Of a stretch of 13,452 nucleotides of DNA, positions 1 through 5,969 are shown piece after piece. Position 1 is the stretch's first letter. Each line of letters opens with the position of its first letter. The position numbers and the translations under genes are program-made. Under the pieces are notes generated by a model, which made no database searches, was not told the origin of the DNA, and was given only the letters and a program-made list of their open reading frames with translations. Origin of the DNA: Sulfurovum sp. (GTDB lineage Bacteria; Campylobacterota; Campylobacteria; Campylobacterales; Sulfurovaceae); assembly GCA_026983895.1 (NCBI GenBank), contig JALSTF010000119.1, forward strand, positions 1-13,452, given 5' to 3'.

Positions 1-1
1 G

Positions 2-715
2 GGGCTGGGCGAAAACAGAGCAGATATCAATATTTTGTTCACGATCCCGCTGATCTTCTCTGCGATCTTGCTCAGTTTTGCGCATGGCGCGAACGATGTT
101 GCCAATGCCGTGGGGCCTCTTGCTGCGGTGTATGATTCTCTCATGCACGCGATGGTGGCGAAGAAAGCGGCGATCCCTTTGTGGGTGATGGTTGTCGGAG
201 GCGTGGGTATCTCCATCGGCCTTGCTCTGTATGGTCCACGGCTCATCAGAACGGTCGGATCGGAAATTACGGAACTCGACCAGATGAGAGCTTTCTCCAT
301 TATGATGGCAGCGGCGATCACGGTGGTCATCGCTTCACAGCTCGGCTTGCCGGTCTCTTCCACGCACATTGCGGTCGGTGCAGTGTTCGGTGTGGGTTTC
401 CTCAGGGAATGGCTTGACAGCAAAAATATGGATGAGAAGCAGCATAAACTGCAGACTGAAGTGGAAAAACTTGAAGCGATCAAAAGAGAACTTGAGTTGT
501 TGAAGAGCGAGGAGGATTACAAAAGGCAGGTAGAGCTTTTGAATGCACAAAAGAGCCAAAAGAAAAAGGTCAAAAGCCTCAAACGTGCGCTGAGAGAGAA
601 CTATGTCAAGCGGGGAATGGTCAAAAAGATCGTTGCCGCATGGGTCATTACCGTGCCTGCCGCCGCCTTCCTCTCCGCAGTTATTTTCTACATGATCAAG
701 GGATTTGCTTCCTGA
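2..715 (+). CDS. PiT-family inorganic phosphate transporter, C-terminal part (5' end cut by the window)
   Basis: Low-affinity phosphate permease of the inner membrane, normally driven by H+ or Na+. The frame is open to the window edge, so the gene starts upstream; the TTG at 35 is only an internal codon. The visible part is one of the family's two repeats: the signature GANDVANAVGP at bases 86-118, hydrophobic segments, then the second conserved motif SSTHIAVGA near 356-382. A strongly charged stretch rich in Glu, Lys and Leu (about bases 410-610), likely an alpha-helical coiled coil, is inserted before the last membrane segments (AAWVITVPAAAF). Many PiT proteins have only a short link there. 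A full-length PiT is about 400-530 residues, so roughly half is present. The next gene starts 88 bases downstream behind its own Pho-type promoter. The family call is secure; the ion coupled cannot be told. Confidence 0.93.
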   Translation, partial: GLGENRADINILFTIPLIFSAILLSFAHGANDVANAVGPLAAVYDSLMHAMVAKKAAIPLWVMVVGGVGISIGLALYGPRLIRTVGSEITELDQMRAFSIMMAAAITVVIASQLGLPVSSTHIAVGAVFGVGFLREWLDSKNMDEKQHKLQTEVEKLEAIKRELELLKSEEDYKRQVELLNAQKSQKKKVKSLKRALRENYVKRGMVKKIVAAWVITVPAAAFLSAVIFYMIKGFAS

Positions 716-733
716 TATATGGGCTATACCACT

Positions 734-764
734 TTTTCGGGGCTAAAACCCCCAGCCTCGAGAG
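734..764 (+). other. Hairpin between PiT gene and response regulator gene
   Basis: TCGGGGCT at 737-744 pairs with AGCCTCGA at 754-761 (one G-T wobble) around a 9-base loop, and the stem can extend outward with mixed wobble pairs to 734-764. It lies 22 bases after the PiT stop codon and just before the Pho-type promoter at 766. No T-run follows it on the plus strand, so it is not a canonical intrinsic terminator. It may slow polymerase or protect the 3' end of the PiT message. Confidence 0.4.
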
Positions 765-765
765 T

Positions 766-797
766 GTAATAAAAATGTTATCAATACATATTATGAT
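766..797 (+). promoter_or_regulatory. Pho-box-like promoter of the first response regulator
   Basis: Half-sites GTAAT (766-770) and GTTAT (777-781) are exactly 11 bp apart, and a good -10 hexamer TATGAT (792-797) begins 15 bp after the start of the second half-site. The same geometry occurs at four other promoters in this window. A start point about 7 bases beyond the -10 falls on the ATG at 804. The half-sites deviate more from GTTACC than those before pstS. If the downstream regulator is the Pho regulator, this would be autoregulation. Confidence 0.6.
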
Positions 798-803
798 GGC
801 AGG

Positions 804-1487
804 ATGAAAAAGAAAAATATAGAGATCGTCGTGATTGAAGACGAATCGGATATTCTGGAGCTTATAGAGTATCATCTTTCCAAAGAAGGGTATGATGTTA
901 CAGGATTTCTTTCTACAGAGAATGTTGAGCAGTTTCTCGAAGAGGAGAATCCTGACCTGATGATCGTAGACAGGAATCTTCCCGGCGTAGAGGGGAGCCG
1001 TTTTGTGGAGGGGATACGTGAGATCGGTTATGATATTCCGGTGATCTTTCTGACTGCAAGGGACAAGGACAGCGACATCGAAGAGGGGTTTCTCGCGGGC
1101 GGGGATGACTATATGACCAAACCTTTCAACGCAAAAGAGTTGCTGCTTCGTATTCATGCTATTTTGAAAAGAAACGGGGAGAGCGCTTCACACAAAATAA
1201 AATACAGAGATATTCTGCTCAATCTGCAGAATCGGGAGATCTATGTCGATGACCGCCCTGTAGAATTGACGAATCTTGAATTCAAGCTGCTGTATACTTT
1301 TGTCAAAACACCCAAACAGCCTCTTGACAGAGATTTTCTCCGTGATGAGGTATGGGGCGATGACAGTGCAGCGTTTCATGACAAGACCATCAATGTGGCG
1401 ATGAACAGACTGAAAAAGAAAATAGACCCCAAGGGAGAGAAAGAGTATTTCGCTCCGGTATGGGGAGTGGGTTACAAATTAATATAA
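804..1487 (+). CDS. OmpR/PhoB-type response regulator (first paralogue)
   Basis: Two-component transcription factor of 227 residues. The receiver domain spans about residues 6-122, with acidic pair E12/D13, phospho-acceptor D56 (in IVDRNLPG), switch T84 and conserved K106 (in KPF), so it should be phosphorylatable. The winged-helix DNA-binding domain is about 132-227, with the typical ending PVWGVGYKLI. Its location between a PiT gene and the pst cluster, behind a Pho-type promoter, makes it the best PhoB/PhosR candidate here. The promoter -10 (792-797) ends six bases before the ATG and there is no usable Shine-Dalgarno, so translation may be leaderless; homology to the second paralogue from residue 3 onward supports this start. 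No kinase gene adjoins it. The gene converges on the minus-strand HTH gene with 15 bases between stops. Confidence 0.92.
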   Translation: MKKKNIEIVVIEDESDILELIEYHLSKEGYDVTGFLSTENVEQFLEEENPDLMIVDRNLPGVEGSRFVEGIREIGYDIPVIFLTARDKDSDIEEGFLAGGDDYMTKPFNAKELLLRIHAILKRNGESASHKIKYRDILLNLQNREIYVDDRPVELTNLEFKLLYTFVKTPKQPLDRDFLRDEVWGDDSAAFHDKTINVAMNRLKKKIDPKGEKEYFAPVWGVGYKLI

Positions 1488-1502
1488 GCGGTTTTATGGC
1501 CC

Positions 1503-1784
1503 TTATGTTTCTTTGGATGCATTTTCTTTCTTTTTCTTTTTTGCAAAACCTGCACCTTTTTTGGTTTTGGCTTTGAGTTCAAGGGCTCCAATAATCGTAC
1601 GATAATCCATCCCTGCCCTATGCATGTGGGCAAAGCAGGTTGCGGCTACAGCGATGGGGTTGGGAACTTCGCCCTTCTTTTTATAGGATTGTATATTTTT
1701 TTCGCTTACCTGTATCAATCTGCTAAACTGCGGCAGGCTGATCTCTGCATCCAAAAGCATTTTTTTAAACTCAATAAAAGTCAT
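1503..1784 (-). CDS. Small XRE-like helix-turn-helix protein with lysine-rich tail
   Basis: Putative DNA-binding protein of 93 residues. Residues 15-45 (ISLPQFSRLIQVSEKNIQSY onward) read as a helix-turn-helix with the usual spacing of XRE-type domains. Residues 71-93 form a basic tail containing a KKKKK run. I start it at the ATG at 1784, with AAGGGG seven bases upstream as ribosome binding site; an in-frame ATG at 1808 lies inside a direct-repeat element and has no such site. It is the only minus-strand gene in the window. It converges on the response regulator and diverges from the histone-like gene, whose product is also lysine-rich. The target and role are unknown; autoregulation through the repeat at 1798-1813 is possible. 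It is a short gene, but domain logic and ribosome binding site support it as real. Confidence 0.75.
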   Translation of the reverse strand: MTFIEFKKMLLDAEISLPQFSRLIQVSEKNIQSYKKKGEVPNPIAVAATCFAHMHRAGMDYRTIIGALELKAKTKKGAGFAKKKKKENASKET

Positions 1785-1797
1785 CCTTTGTCCCCTT

Positions 1798-1822
1798 GTA
1801 ACCAACATGTAACCAAATCATA
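1798..1822 (-). promoter_or_regulatory. Promoter and direct-repeat operator of the HTH gene
   Basis: On the minus strand an extended -10 (TGC then TATGAT, hexamer at 1822-1817) is followed by two perfect GTTAC repeats exactly 11 bp apart (1813-1809 and 1802-1798), equal to GTAACC repeats on the plus strand. The repeats would cover the transcription start and early leader. No -10 lies at the 15-bp offset seen in the Pho-type promoters, on either strand. The site may therefore repress this gene, either through the Pho regulator or through the HTH protein itself. The repeat is certain; its function is inferred. Confidence 0.45.
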
Positions 1823-1854
1823 GCACAGATTAGGATGTATTTTTCTTTATCTGC

Positions 1855-1892
1855 TTGACATATATGTATAATTCATGTATAATCTCTATAAT
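1855..1892 (+). promoter_or_regulatory. Consensus sigma70 promoter of the histone-like gene
   Basis: TTGACA at 1855-1860, a 17-base spacer and TATAAT at 1878-1883 match the sigma70 consensus at all twelve positions and optimal spacing. Two more TATAAT hexamers stand at 1867-1872 and 1887-1892. The predicted start near 1890 leaves a leader of about 50 bases containing the ribosome binding site AAAGGA. This predicts strong expression. Confidence 0.82.
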
Positions 1893-1938
1893 TTATTACT
1901 ATTGGTAATGAATTATAAAAAAATTAAAGGAATGTCTT

Positions 1939-2142
1939 ATGGCAAAAAAAGTTCTCAAGAAAAAAACAGTAAAGAGTGTTGTGAAAAAAGCAACGCAAAA
2001 AGCAGCAGCGAAAAAAGTGATCAAGAAGAAAAACACGAAAGCCGTTGCAAAAAAAGTGACCAAAGTTGTCTTGAAAAAAGCACCGACAAAGAAAAAAGCA
2101 GCTAAAAAAGCAGCCAAAAAAGCGATTAAAAAAGCTGCATAA
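1939..2142 (+). CDS. Histone H1-like lysine/alanine-rich protein
   Basis: Small basic protein of 67 residues, 29 of them lysine and 15 alanine, built from degenerate KKA/KKV repeats with no acidic residues at all. It resembles bacterial H1-like proteins (chlamydial Hc2 or the AlgP tail), which bind and compact DNA through disordered basic tails. Low complexity means resemblance does not prove homology. The ATG at 1939 is chosen because AAAGGA lies about seven bases upstream. An overlapping ATG at 1932 in another frame abuts that site and gives a protein unlike any known family. It has a perfect-consensus promoter upstream and a terminator-like hairpin at 2172-2194, so it forms its own transcription unit. 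A role in nucleoid or RNA binding is inferred. Confidence 0.8.
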   Translation: MAKKVLKKKTVKSVVKKATQKAAAKKVIKKKNTKAVAKKVTKVVLKKAPTKKKAAKKAAKKAIKKAA

Positions 2143-2171
2143 ACCAGTCTTTTCTTCAAACCGTAAATAAA

Positions 2172-2194
2172 AAGGGATGATCGTTTCATCCCTT
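2172..2194 (+). terminator. Intrinsic terminator after the histone-like gene
   Basis: AAGGGATGA (2172-2180) pairs perfectly with TCATCCCTT (2186-2194) around a five-base loop, and a T-rich tract (GATACTTTCTCTTTTC) follows. It lies 30 bases after the stop codon. The A-rich flank on the left could make it work in both directions, but no gene arrives from the right. Confidence 0.68.
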
Positions 2195-2226
2195 GATACT
2201 TTCTCTTTTCTCCTTTTCCTCCCCCT

Positions 2227-2258
2227 GATACCTTTTTGTTACCAAATTAGTTTATGCT
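2227..2258 (+). promoter_or_regulatory. Pho-box-like promoter of the 84-aa/HD gene pair (weakest of five)
   Basis: GATAC (2227-2231) and GTTACC (2238-2243) are 11 bp apart. The hexamer TATGCT (2253-2258) begins 15 bp after the start of the second half-site, the same geometry as before pstS and pstC. The first half-site and the -10 are imperfect. A start near 2265 would leave a short leader holding AAGGAG. Confidence 0.42.
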
Positions 2259-2278
2259 TAGCTTCTCAAGGAGTGTGC

Positions 2279-2533
2279 ATGAATCAGCGAATACTCATTC
2301 CCATTATGGAGTTGGATGCGGCTTGGTCTTTACGGGGCTTTAGTCATCAGCATTATGCAAAAGAGTATTGTACTGGTGTATTGAAAATACCGCCGAAACA
2401 TATAGAAGAGAGTCATATCTCCGCTTCGGGGATCGAAGTGAAACTTCAATATGCAGAAGAGACAACCCAAGAGGAGTGGTACAGGCAATTGATGGCACTG
2501 CTAAAAGTAAAAAATAAAGGGTTTGTTTGGTAG
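2279..2533 (+). CDS. Hypothetical 84-aa protein
   Basis: I do not recognise a family. The ATG at 2279 has AAGGAG at good spacing; the frame is open further upstream, but that part would be translated from promoter and terminator sequence. There is no signal peptide and no membrane segment. The composition is that of a small soluble protein with mixed charge (an IPPKHIEESHISASGIEV region followed by EETTQEEWYRQLMALLKV), probably a short mixed alpha/beta domain. Its last codons overlap the presumed TTG start of the HD phosphohydrolase, which suggests translational coupling and perhaps a joint function. Its promoter region carries the weakest Pho-type element. Confidence 0.65.
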   Translation: MNQRILIPIMELDAAWSLRGFSHQHYAKEYCTGVLKIPPKHIEESHISASGIEVKLQYAEETTQEEWYRQLMALLKVKNKGFVW

Positions 2534-3894
2534 GGCTCACAGGAAGCAGTTTGGTAGAAGAGTGCGAAATGCACATCGTCGGGCATAAAATATTTGTGAG
2601 AATGAAAGACATCCCGATGTATCTCTCCAAAAAAACAAAAGACAGTATACGCAACCGCTACAGCCATTCGGTCGAAGTGGGTTTGGGTACGGAATATATC
2701 GTGAACCATGTCAGCAGAGGGCTTGGGAATGATATCGATCTGAATTTTTTCAAGATCGCCAAGATCACAGGTCTGGTGCATGACATTGGGCACACGGCAT
2801 TCAGCCATGACGGTGAGGCAATACTGGACAAAGTATTGCAAAAGGCCTCTCTCGGGTTTGATGTGCCTGTGCGGTTCAATGCCAATATGAACAATTTCAG
2901 GCGCATTGAAAAGTACGGGTTATTCGATCTTCTGCCTGAAGATATACGACGCTATGCTCTGGCTTCACTGCTCAAGCGCAAAAAAGATCTCAGGGAATAT
3001 CCCGAATACCTCTCTATGGAAGAGGATCTGCATTATGCTATCGACCTGGAAGAAGAATACCTTGCGTCAAAAGGTATGAAGATCCATAATCGCACAGGCA
3101 AAACCATCCTTTGCCAGGCGATGGATCTTGCCGACGAGAACAGGTATCGTGTGACCGATATTATCGATGCGCTCAATATCTATTCGAAGCAGAAGCTCAA
3201 AGAGATACTGGTGCGAAGCCTTAAAAGCAAAGTGCGTATTAAAGATATCCGCAAACTGGTCACTCTGAATATGGAAAATCCTGTACAGACAAAGCAGGTG
3301 CATAGTGACAAAATGCCGGTCAAAGCGCTTTTGGTCCTGCTGCTTGACAGGGAGAGCCATGCCAAAACGGAATTTCAGAATATCATGAACAGTCTTTCTA
3401 TGGCCTTCAACAGAAACTTTATGCTGTCAGAAGAGGGCAAACTGGTACCGGCCGATGAAGATATAGAACAGTTAAGAAGAGATTTTCAAACAGTCGCCGC
3501 TACTTACATATGGGGTTCCAAAAAAGTTGAAAACATTAAAAAACCTTTTAGACATTACTTCTCGACTGTGGTGAACTATTTTGTCAACGGGACGTTCAAT
3601 ATGGCATTCATAGACAGCAGTACCTACAGGGAAGAGTTCATGGCATTAAAGAAAAAAGCACTTTCCGAGAAAGCGTACAGAAAAGAAGAACTGCTGCTGT
3701 TGAGAAACTTCCTGGGCGGGTTGACCAATGTAAAGATCATAGAACTGTACAAAAAGATAAAACTTGAACGCTTTGAAGCAGAGTATGCCTGTCAGGTAGA
3801 AAAAAAAGAGAAGCTTCTTTTGCAGACATCGATGCATGAATTTGAAAAAAAACTGGAAAAATACACTCAACGGGTGATCCTGAAAGCAGGATAA
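2527..3894 (+). CDS. dGTPase-like HD-domain phosphohydrolase
   Basis: Protein of 455 residues from the TTG at 2527, which has AAAGGG five bases upstream and overlaps the previous gene. ATGs at 2569 or 2602 are alternative starts with weaker ribosome binding sites. The HD metal site is intact: H47 in RYSHSVEVG, H85-D86 in VHDIGHTAFSHDGEAIL, and D203 in LADENRYRVTDIIDAL, which parallels the ADDIAYSTHDLEDAL-type motif of dNTP triphosphohydrolases. NANMNNFRRIE (118-128) parallels the GNAQTFRIL motif of that family. The C-terminal half (about 250-455) is charged and helical. The expected reaction is dGTP or other dNTP to deoxynucleoside plus triphosphate in the cytoplasm; substrate preference cannot be read. 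A link to phosphate limitation is suggested only by the upstream element. Confidence 0.82.
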   Translation: MVGLTGSSLVEECEMHIVGHKIFVRMKDIPMYLSKKTKDSIRNRYSHSVEVGLGTEYIVNHVSRGLGNDIDLNFFKIAKITGLVHDIGHTAFSHDGEAILDKVLQKASLGFDVPVRFNANMNNFRRIEKYGLFDLLPEDIRRYALASLLKRKKDLREYPEYLSMEEDLHYAIDLEEEYLASKGMKIHNRTGKTILCQAMDLADENRYRVTDIIDALNIYSKQKLKEILVRSLKSKVRIKDIRKLVTLNMENPVQTKQVHSDKMPVKALLVLLLDRESHAKTEFQNIMNSLSMAFNRNFMLSEEGKLVPADEDIEQLRRDFQTVAATYIWGSKKVENIKKPFRHYFSTVVNYFVNGTFNMAFIDSSTYREEFMALKKKALSEKAYRKEELLLLRNFLGGLTNVKIIELYKKIKLERFEAEYACQVEKKEKLLLQTSMHEFEKKLEKYTQRVILKAG

Positions 3895-3952
3895 AGAGAG
3901 TGTTTTGCAAAATCCAGGACGATCCTGCCGCAGCATCGGGGATTACAGATAT

Positions 3953-3979
3953 GTTACCGTTTTGTTCCTAAACGGTAAC
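3953..3979 (+). repeat. Perfect 10-bp inverted repeat within the Pho-type region
   Basis: GTTACCGTTT (3953-3962) and AAACGGTAAC (3970-3979) are perfect reverse complements around a 7-base centre. The same stretch also holds GTTAC, GTTCC and GTAAC at an 11-bp period (starting at 3953, 3964 and 3975), so it is both a palindrome and a direct-repeat array. It may be an operator, or a hairpin ending the upstream HD gene's transcript; a T-rich stretch (TTTCTTCTT) follows. Confidence 0.7.
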
Positions 3980-3995
3980 AGTTTCTTCTTATGAT
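3964..3995 (+). promoter_or_regulatory. Pho-box-like promoter of the 69-aa/OlsF operon
   Basis: GTTCC (3964-3968) and GTAAC (3975-3979) are 11 bp apart, with a further GTTAC one period upstream at 3953. A TATGAT -10 (3990-3995) starts exactly 15 bp after the start of the last half-site. The predicted start near 4002 leaves a leader of about 40 bases with a strong AAGGAG ribosome binding site. Confidence 0.65.
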
Positions 3996-4041
3996 GATAG
4001 TCTCAAAGGATACCTCAGGTATTCAAAAAAAGGAGATCACC

Positions 4042-4251
4042 ATGAAAGAAGAGATATTCGTATCGGAAAAGAAGATCGCAAAGCTGTCCAAGCGTTTGGC
4101 AAAGAGCCTCTCTCTTTCCCATGAAGAAGCTATGGAGCTTATTTATGAAGAGTGGGATTATGTAGAGTCCTTGTTTCATCAGCACCAGAAAGTCAAAACG
4201 GTACATCATTATCTTATAGAAGAGATCAATTATACCTACAGGATCGCATGA
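4042..4251 (+). CDS. Hypothetical 69-aa protein coupled to olsF
   Basis: No recognised family. The ATG at 4042 has a strong AAGGAG; an in-frame ATG at 3991 overlaps the -10 of the promoter and would not be transcribed. The protein is soluble-looking and helical: a basic N-terminal helix (KKIAKLSKRLAKSLSL), then acidic and aromatic residues (HEEAMELIYEEWDYVESLF) and a C-terminal segment ending NYTYRIA. There is no signal peptide or membrane helix. Its stop overlaps the start of the acyltransferase gene (ATGA at 4248-4251), the classic arrangement for translational coupling. With the shared promoter, this points to an accessory or regulatory partner of lipid synthesis. That role is inferred. 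Confidence 0.78.
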   Translation: MKEEIFVSEKKIAKLSKRLAKSLSLSHEEAMELIYEEWDYVESLFHQHQKVKTVHHYLIEEINYTYRIA

Positions 4252-5966
4252 TGACGTTGAGCGTTGAGCATTATATGACGCATCACTATCCTGCCATAGA
4301 ATCTTTTCCTGCGTTGGCAAAACGGGTTCTGTTCGGGGTAATGAAAAGTGTTTTTCATGAACAGCAGATCAATCAATTTATACAGGACAATGCCCATAAA
4401 GATACGTTCAGTTTCGTAGAATCGGTGATAGACTACTTTGATGTTTCGATCTCGCTTACGCAGAATAAAATGCATAATATCCCGACATACGGACGGGTGG
4501 TGATCATTGCCAATCATCCTCTGGGAGCACTGGATGCTCTTGCCCTGCTCCATTTGCTCAAAGAGGTCAGAAAAGATATCAAGATCGTTGCCAACTCTTT
4601 CCTGGGTGACTTTGACAAGCTTCAGGACCTGGTCATACCGGTGGACAATGTCAGCGGAAAAATGGGGAAACAGACGCTTGAAGCGATCTATGACGCACTG
4701 GACCAGGAGAAAGCGGTGATCATCTTCCCCTCGGGCGAAGTCAGCCGTATCCGGCCCAATGGTGTGAAAGATACAGCATGGAAAACAGGATTTTACAAGA
4801 TCGCACGCAAGATGCAGGCGCCGATCCTTCCTGTGCATATCCGGGCAAAGAATTCCAAAAGTTTTTATGCTCTTTCACTGCTGAACCGTTCGCTTGCCAC
4901 TGCATTGATACCCCATGAGATGTTCAAAGCAAGAGGCAAGACCATCGGATTTACCGTAGGCAAAGTGATCCCCTATGAGAGTTACAATATGCCTGCTCTT
5001 TCTTCAAGGGAGTCGGTAAAGCTTCTTCGCAAACATTTTTACAGGGTAGCCAAAAAGAAGAAACCTCTTTTCCGTGTCGAGAATGGCATTGCTTCAGCAG
5101 AGGCACCTGCGGAGATAAAACAGGCGCTCAAAGAAGGGATGCTGCTGGGAGAGACAAAAGACGGGAAGAAGATCATCCTTTACGAAACAGCAGAGGAAAA
5201 CTGTGTACTTAAAGAGATCGGAAGGCTTCGTGAGATCTCTTTTCGGCATGTAGGTGAGGGCAGCGGCAGGAAACGCGATATCGATGAGTATGATTTTTAT
5301 TATGAACACCTTATTATCTGGGATGACGAAGCACTGGAGATCGCAGGGGCTTACCGCATTGGCGACTGTTCAAGGGTCATTGAGGATTTCGATGTGGATG
5401 GACTGTATACGAGTACACTGTTCGAATTTGAAGAAGGGTTTTCTTTCTATTTTGAACAGGGCCTGGAGCTTGGAAGGAGTTTTGTCCAGCCAAAATACTG
5501 GAACTCCCGAGCTCTCGATTATCTCTGGCAGGGGATCGGTGCGTATGTCAGGATGCATCCTCAGATCCGTTTTCTTTTCGGGCCGGTCAGCCTGAGTGCG
5601 GCTTTCACTCCCAAGGCACAAGCATTGATGATCTATTTTTACAGCCATTATTTTAAAGCAGAGCTGCCGCTGGTCACACACAAAGAACCCTATCGTATGC
5701 CTGCACAAATGAAAAAATATTGCCGACAGACCTTTTGCGGGGATGACTACAAAAAAGACATGTATACGCTTAAAGAGACATTGAAGCATTTGGGTTTTTC
5801 GCTTCCGACACTCTACAAACAGTATGCGGATATGTGTAAAGAGGAAGGCGTACAGTTCTTTGACTTTGGTTACGACAAGTCGTTCAATGACTGTATCGAC
5901 GGTTTTATCCTTGTGGATCTTGACCTGATGAAAGAGAACAAAAGAAAACGCTATATCGGGGAATAG
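4248..5966 (+). CDS. olsF: Bifunctional acyltransferase (PlsC plus GNAT), probable ornithine lipid synthase OlsF
   Basis: Protein of 572 residues with two acyltransferase domains. The N-terminal half is PlsC-like: ANHPLGALDA gives catalytic H90 and D96 with the five-residue spacing I associate with this OlsA/hemolysin-type branch, and FPSGE (160-164) is the acceptor-binding block. The C-terminal half (about 340-520) resembles OlsB-type GNAT N-acyltransferases, with ELGRSFVQP (407-415) and RFLFGPVSLS. In the known OlsF family the OlsB-like part acylates ornithine and the OlsA-like part adds the second acyl chain, giving a phosphorus-free membrane lipid; OlsF homologues are reported from epsilonproteobacteria. 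I start it at ATG 4248, coupled by ATGA overlap to the 69-aa gene, not at an upstream GTG. The Pho-type promoter fits lipid replacement under phosphate limitation. The domain call is firm; the ornithine substrate is inferred from domain order and context. Confidence 0.8.
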   Translation: MMTLSVEHYMTHHYPAIESFPALAKRVLFGVMKSVFHEQQINQFIQDNAHKDTFSFVESVIDYFDVSISLTQNKMHNIPTYGRVVIIANHPLGALDALALLHLLKEVRKDIKIVANSFLGDFDKLQDLVIPVDNVSGKMGKQTLEAIYDALDQEKAVIIFPSGEVSRIRPNGVKDTAWKTGFYKIARKMQAPILPVHIRAKNSKSFYALSLLNRSLATALIPHEMFKARGKTIGFTVGKVIPYESYNMPALSSRESVKLLRKHFYRVAKKKKPLFRVENGIASAEAPAEIKQALKEGMLLGETKDGKKIILYETAEENCVLKEIGRLREISFRHVGEGSGRKRDIDEYDFYYEHLIIWDDEALEIAGAYRIGDCSRVIEDFDVDGLYTSTLFEFEEGFSFYFEQGLELGRSFVQPKYWNSRALDYLWQGIGAYVRMHPQIRFLFGPVSLSAAFTPKAQALMIYFYSHYFKAELPLVTHKEPYRMPAQMKKYCRQTFCGDDYKKDMYTLKETLKHLGFSLPTLYKQYADMCKEEGVQFFDFGYDKSFNDCIDGFILVDLDLMKENKRKRYIGE

Positions 5967-5969
5967 GCT

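Noticed and set aside
1488..1502. Shared bidirectional terminator between the convergent response regulator and HTH genes
   Set aside because: The 15-base gap offers only a five-base ATAAG/CTTAT pairing and no stable stem.
1902..1912. TTGGTAATGAA in the histone-gene leader, identical to bases 7145-7155 at the pstC Pho box
   Set aside because: Only one half-site is present, no partner lies 11 bp away and no -10 is at the expected offset. Probably chance in AT-rich DNA.
1932..2105. Overlapping frame across the histone-like gene giving a Ser/Lys/Cys-rich peptide
   Set aside because: It is a frame shadow of the lysine-codon repeats, and its ATG abuts the ribosome binding site used by the real gene.
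1939..2142. Lysine/alanine codon repeats considered as a tandem DNA repeat
   Set aside because: The repeats are degenerate at the DNA level and are explained by coding for a low-complexity basic protein.
4152..4247. Upstream GTG extending the acyltransferase by 32 residues
   Set aside because: It would overlap nearly half of the 69-aa gene in another frame. The ATG at 4248 has a ribosome binding site and the ATGA coupling.
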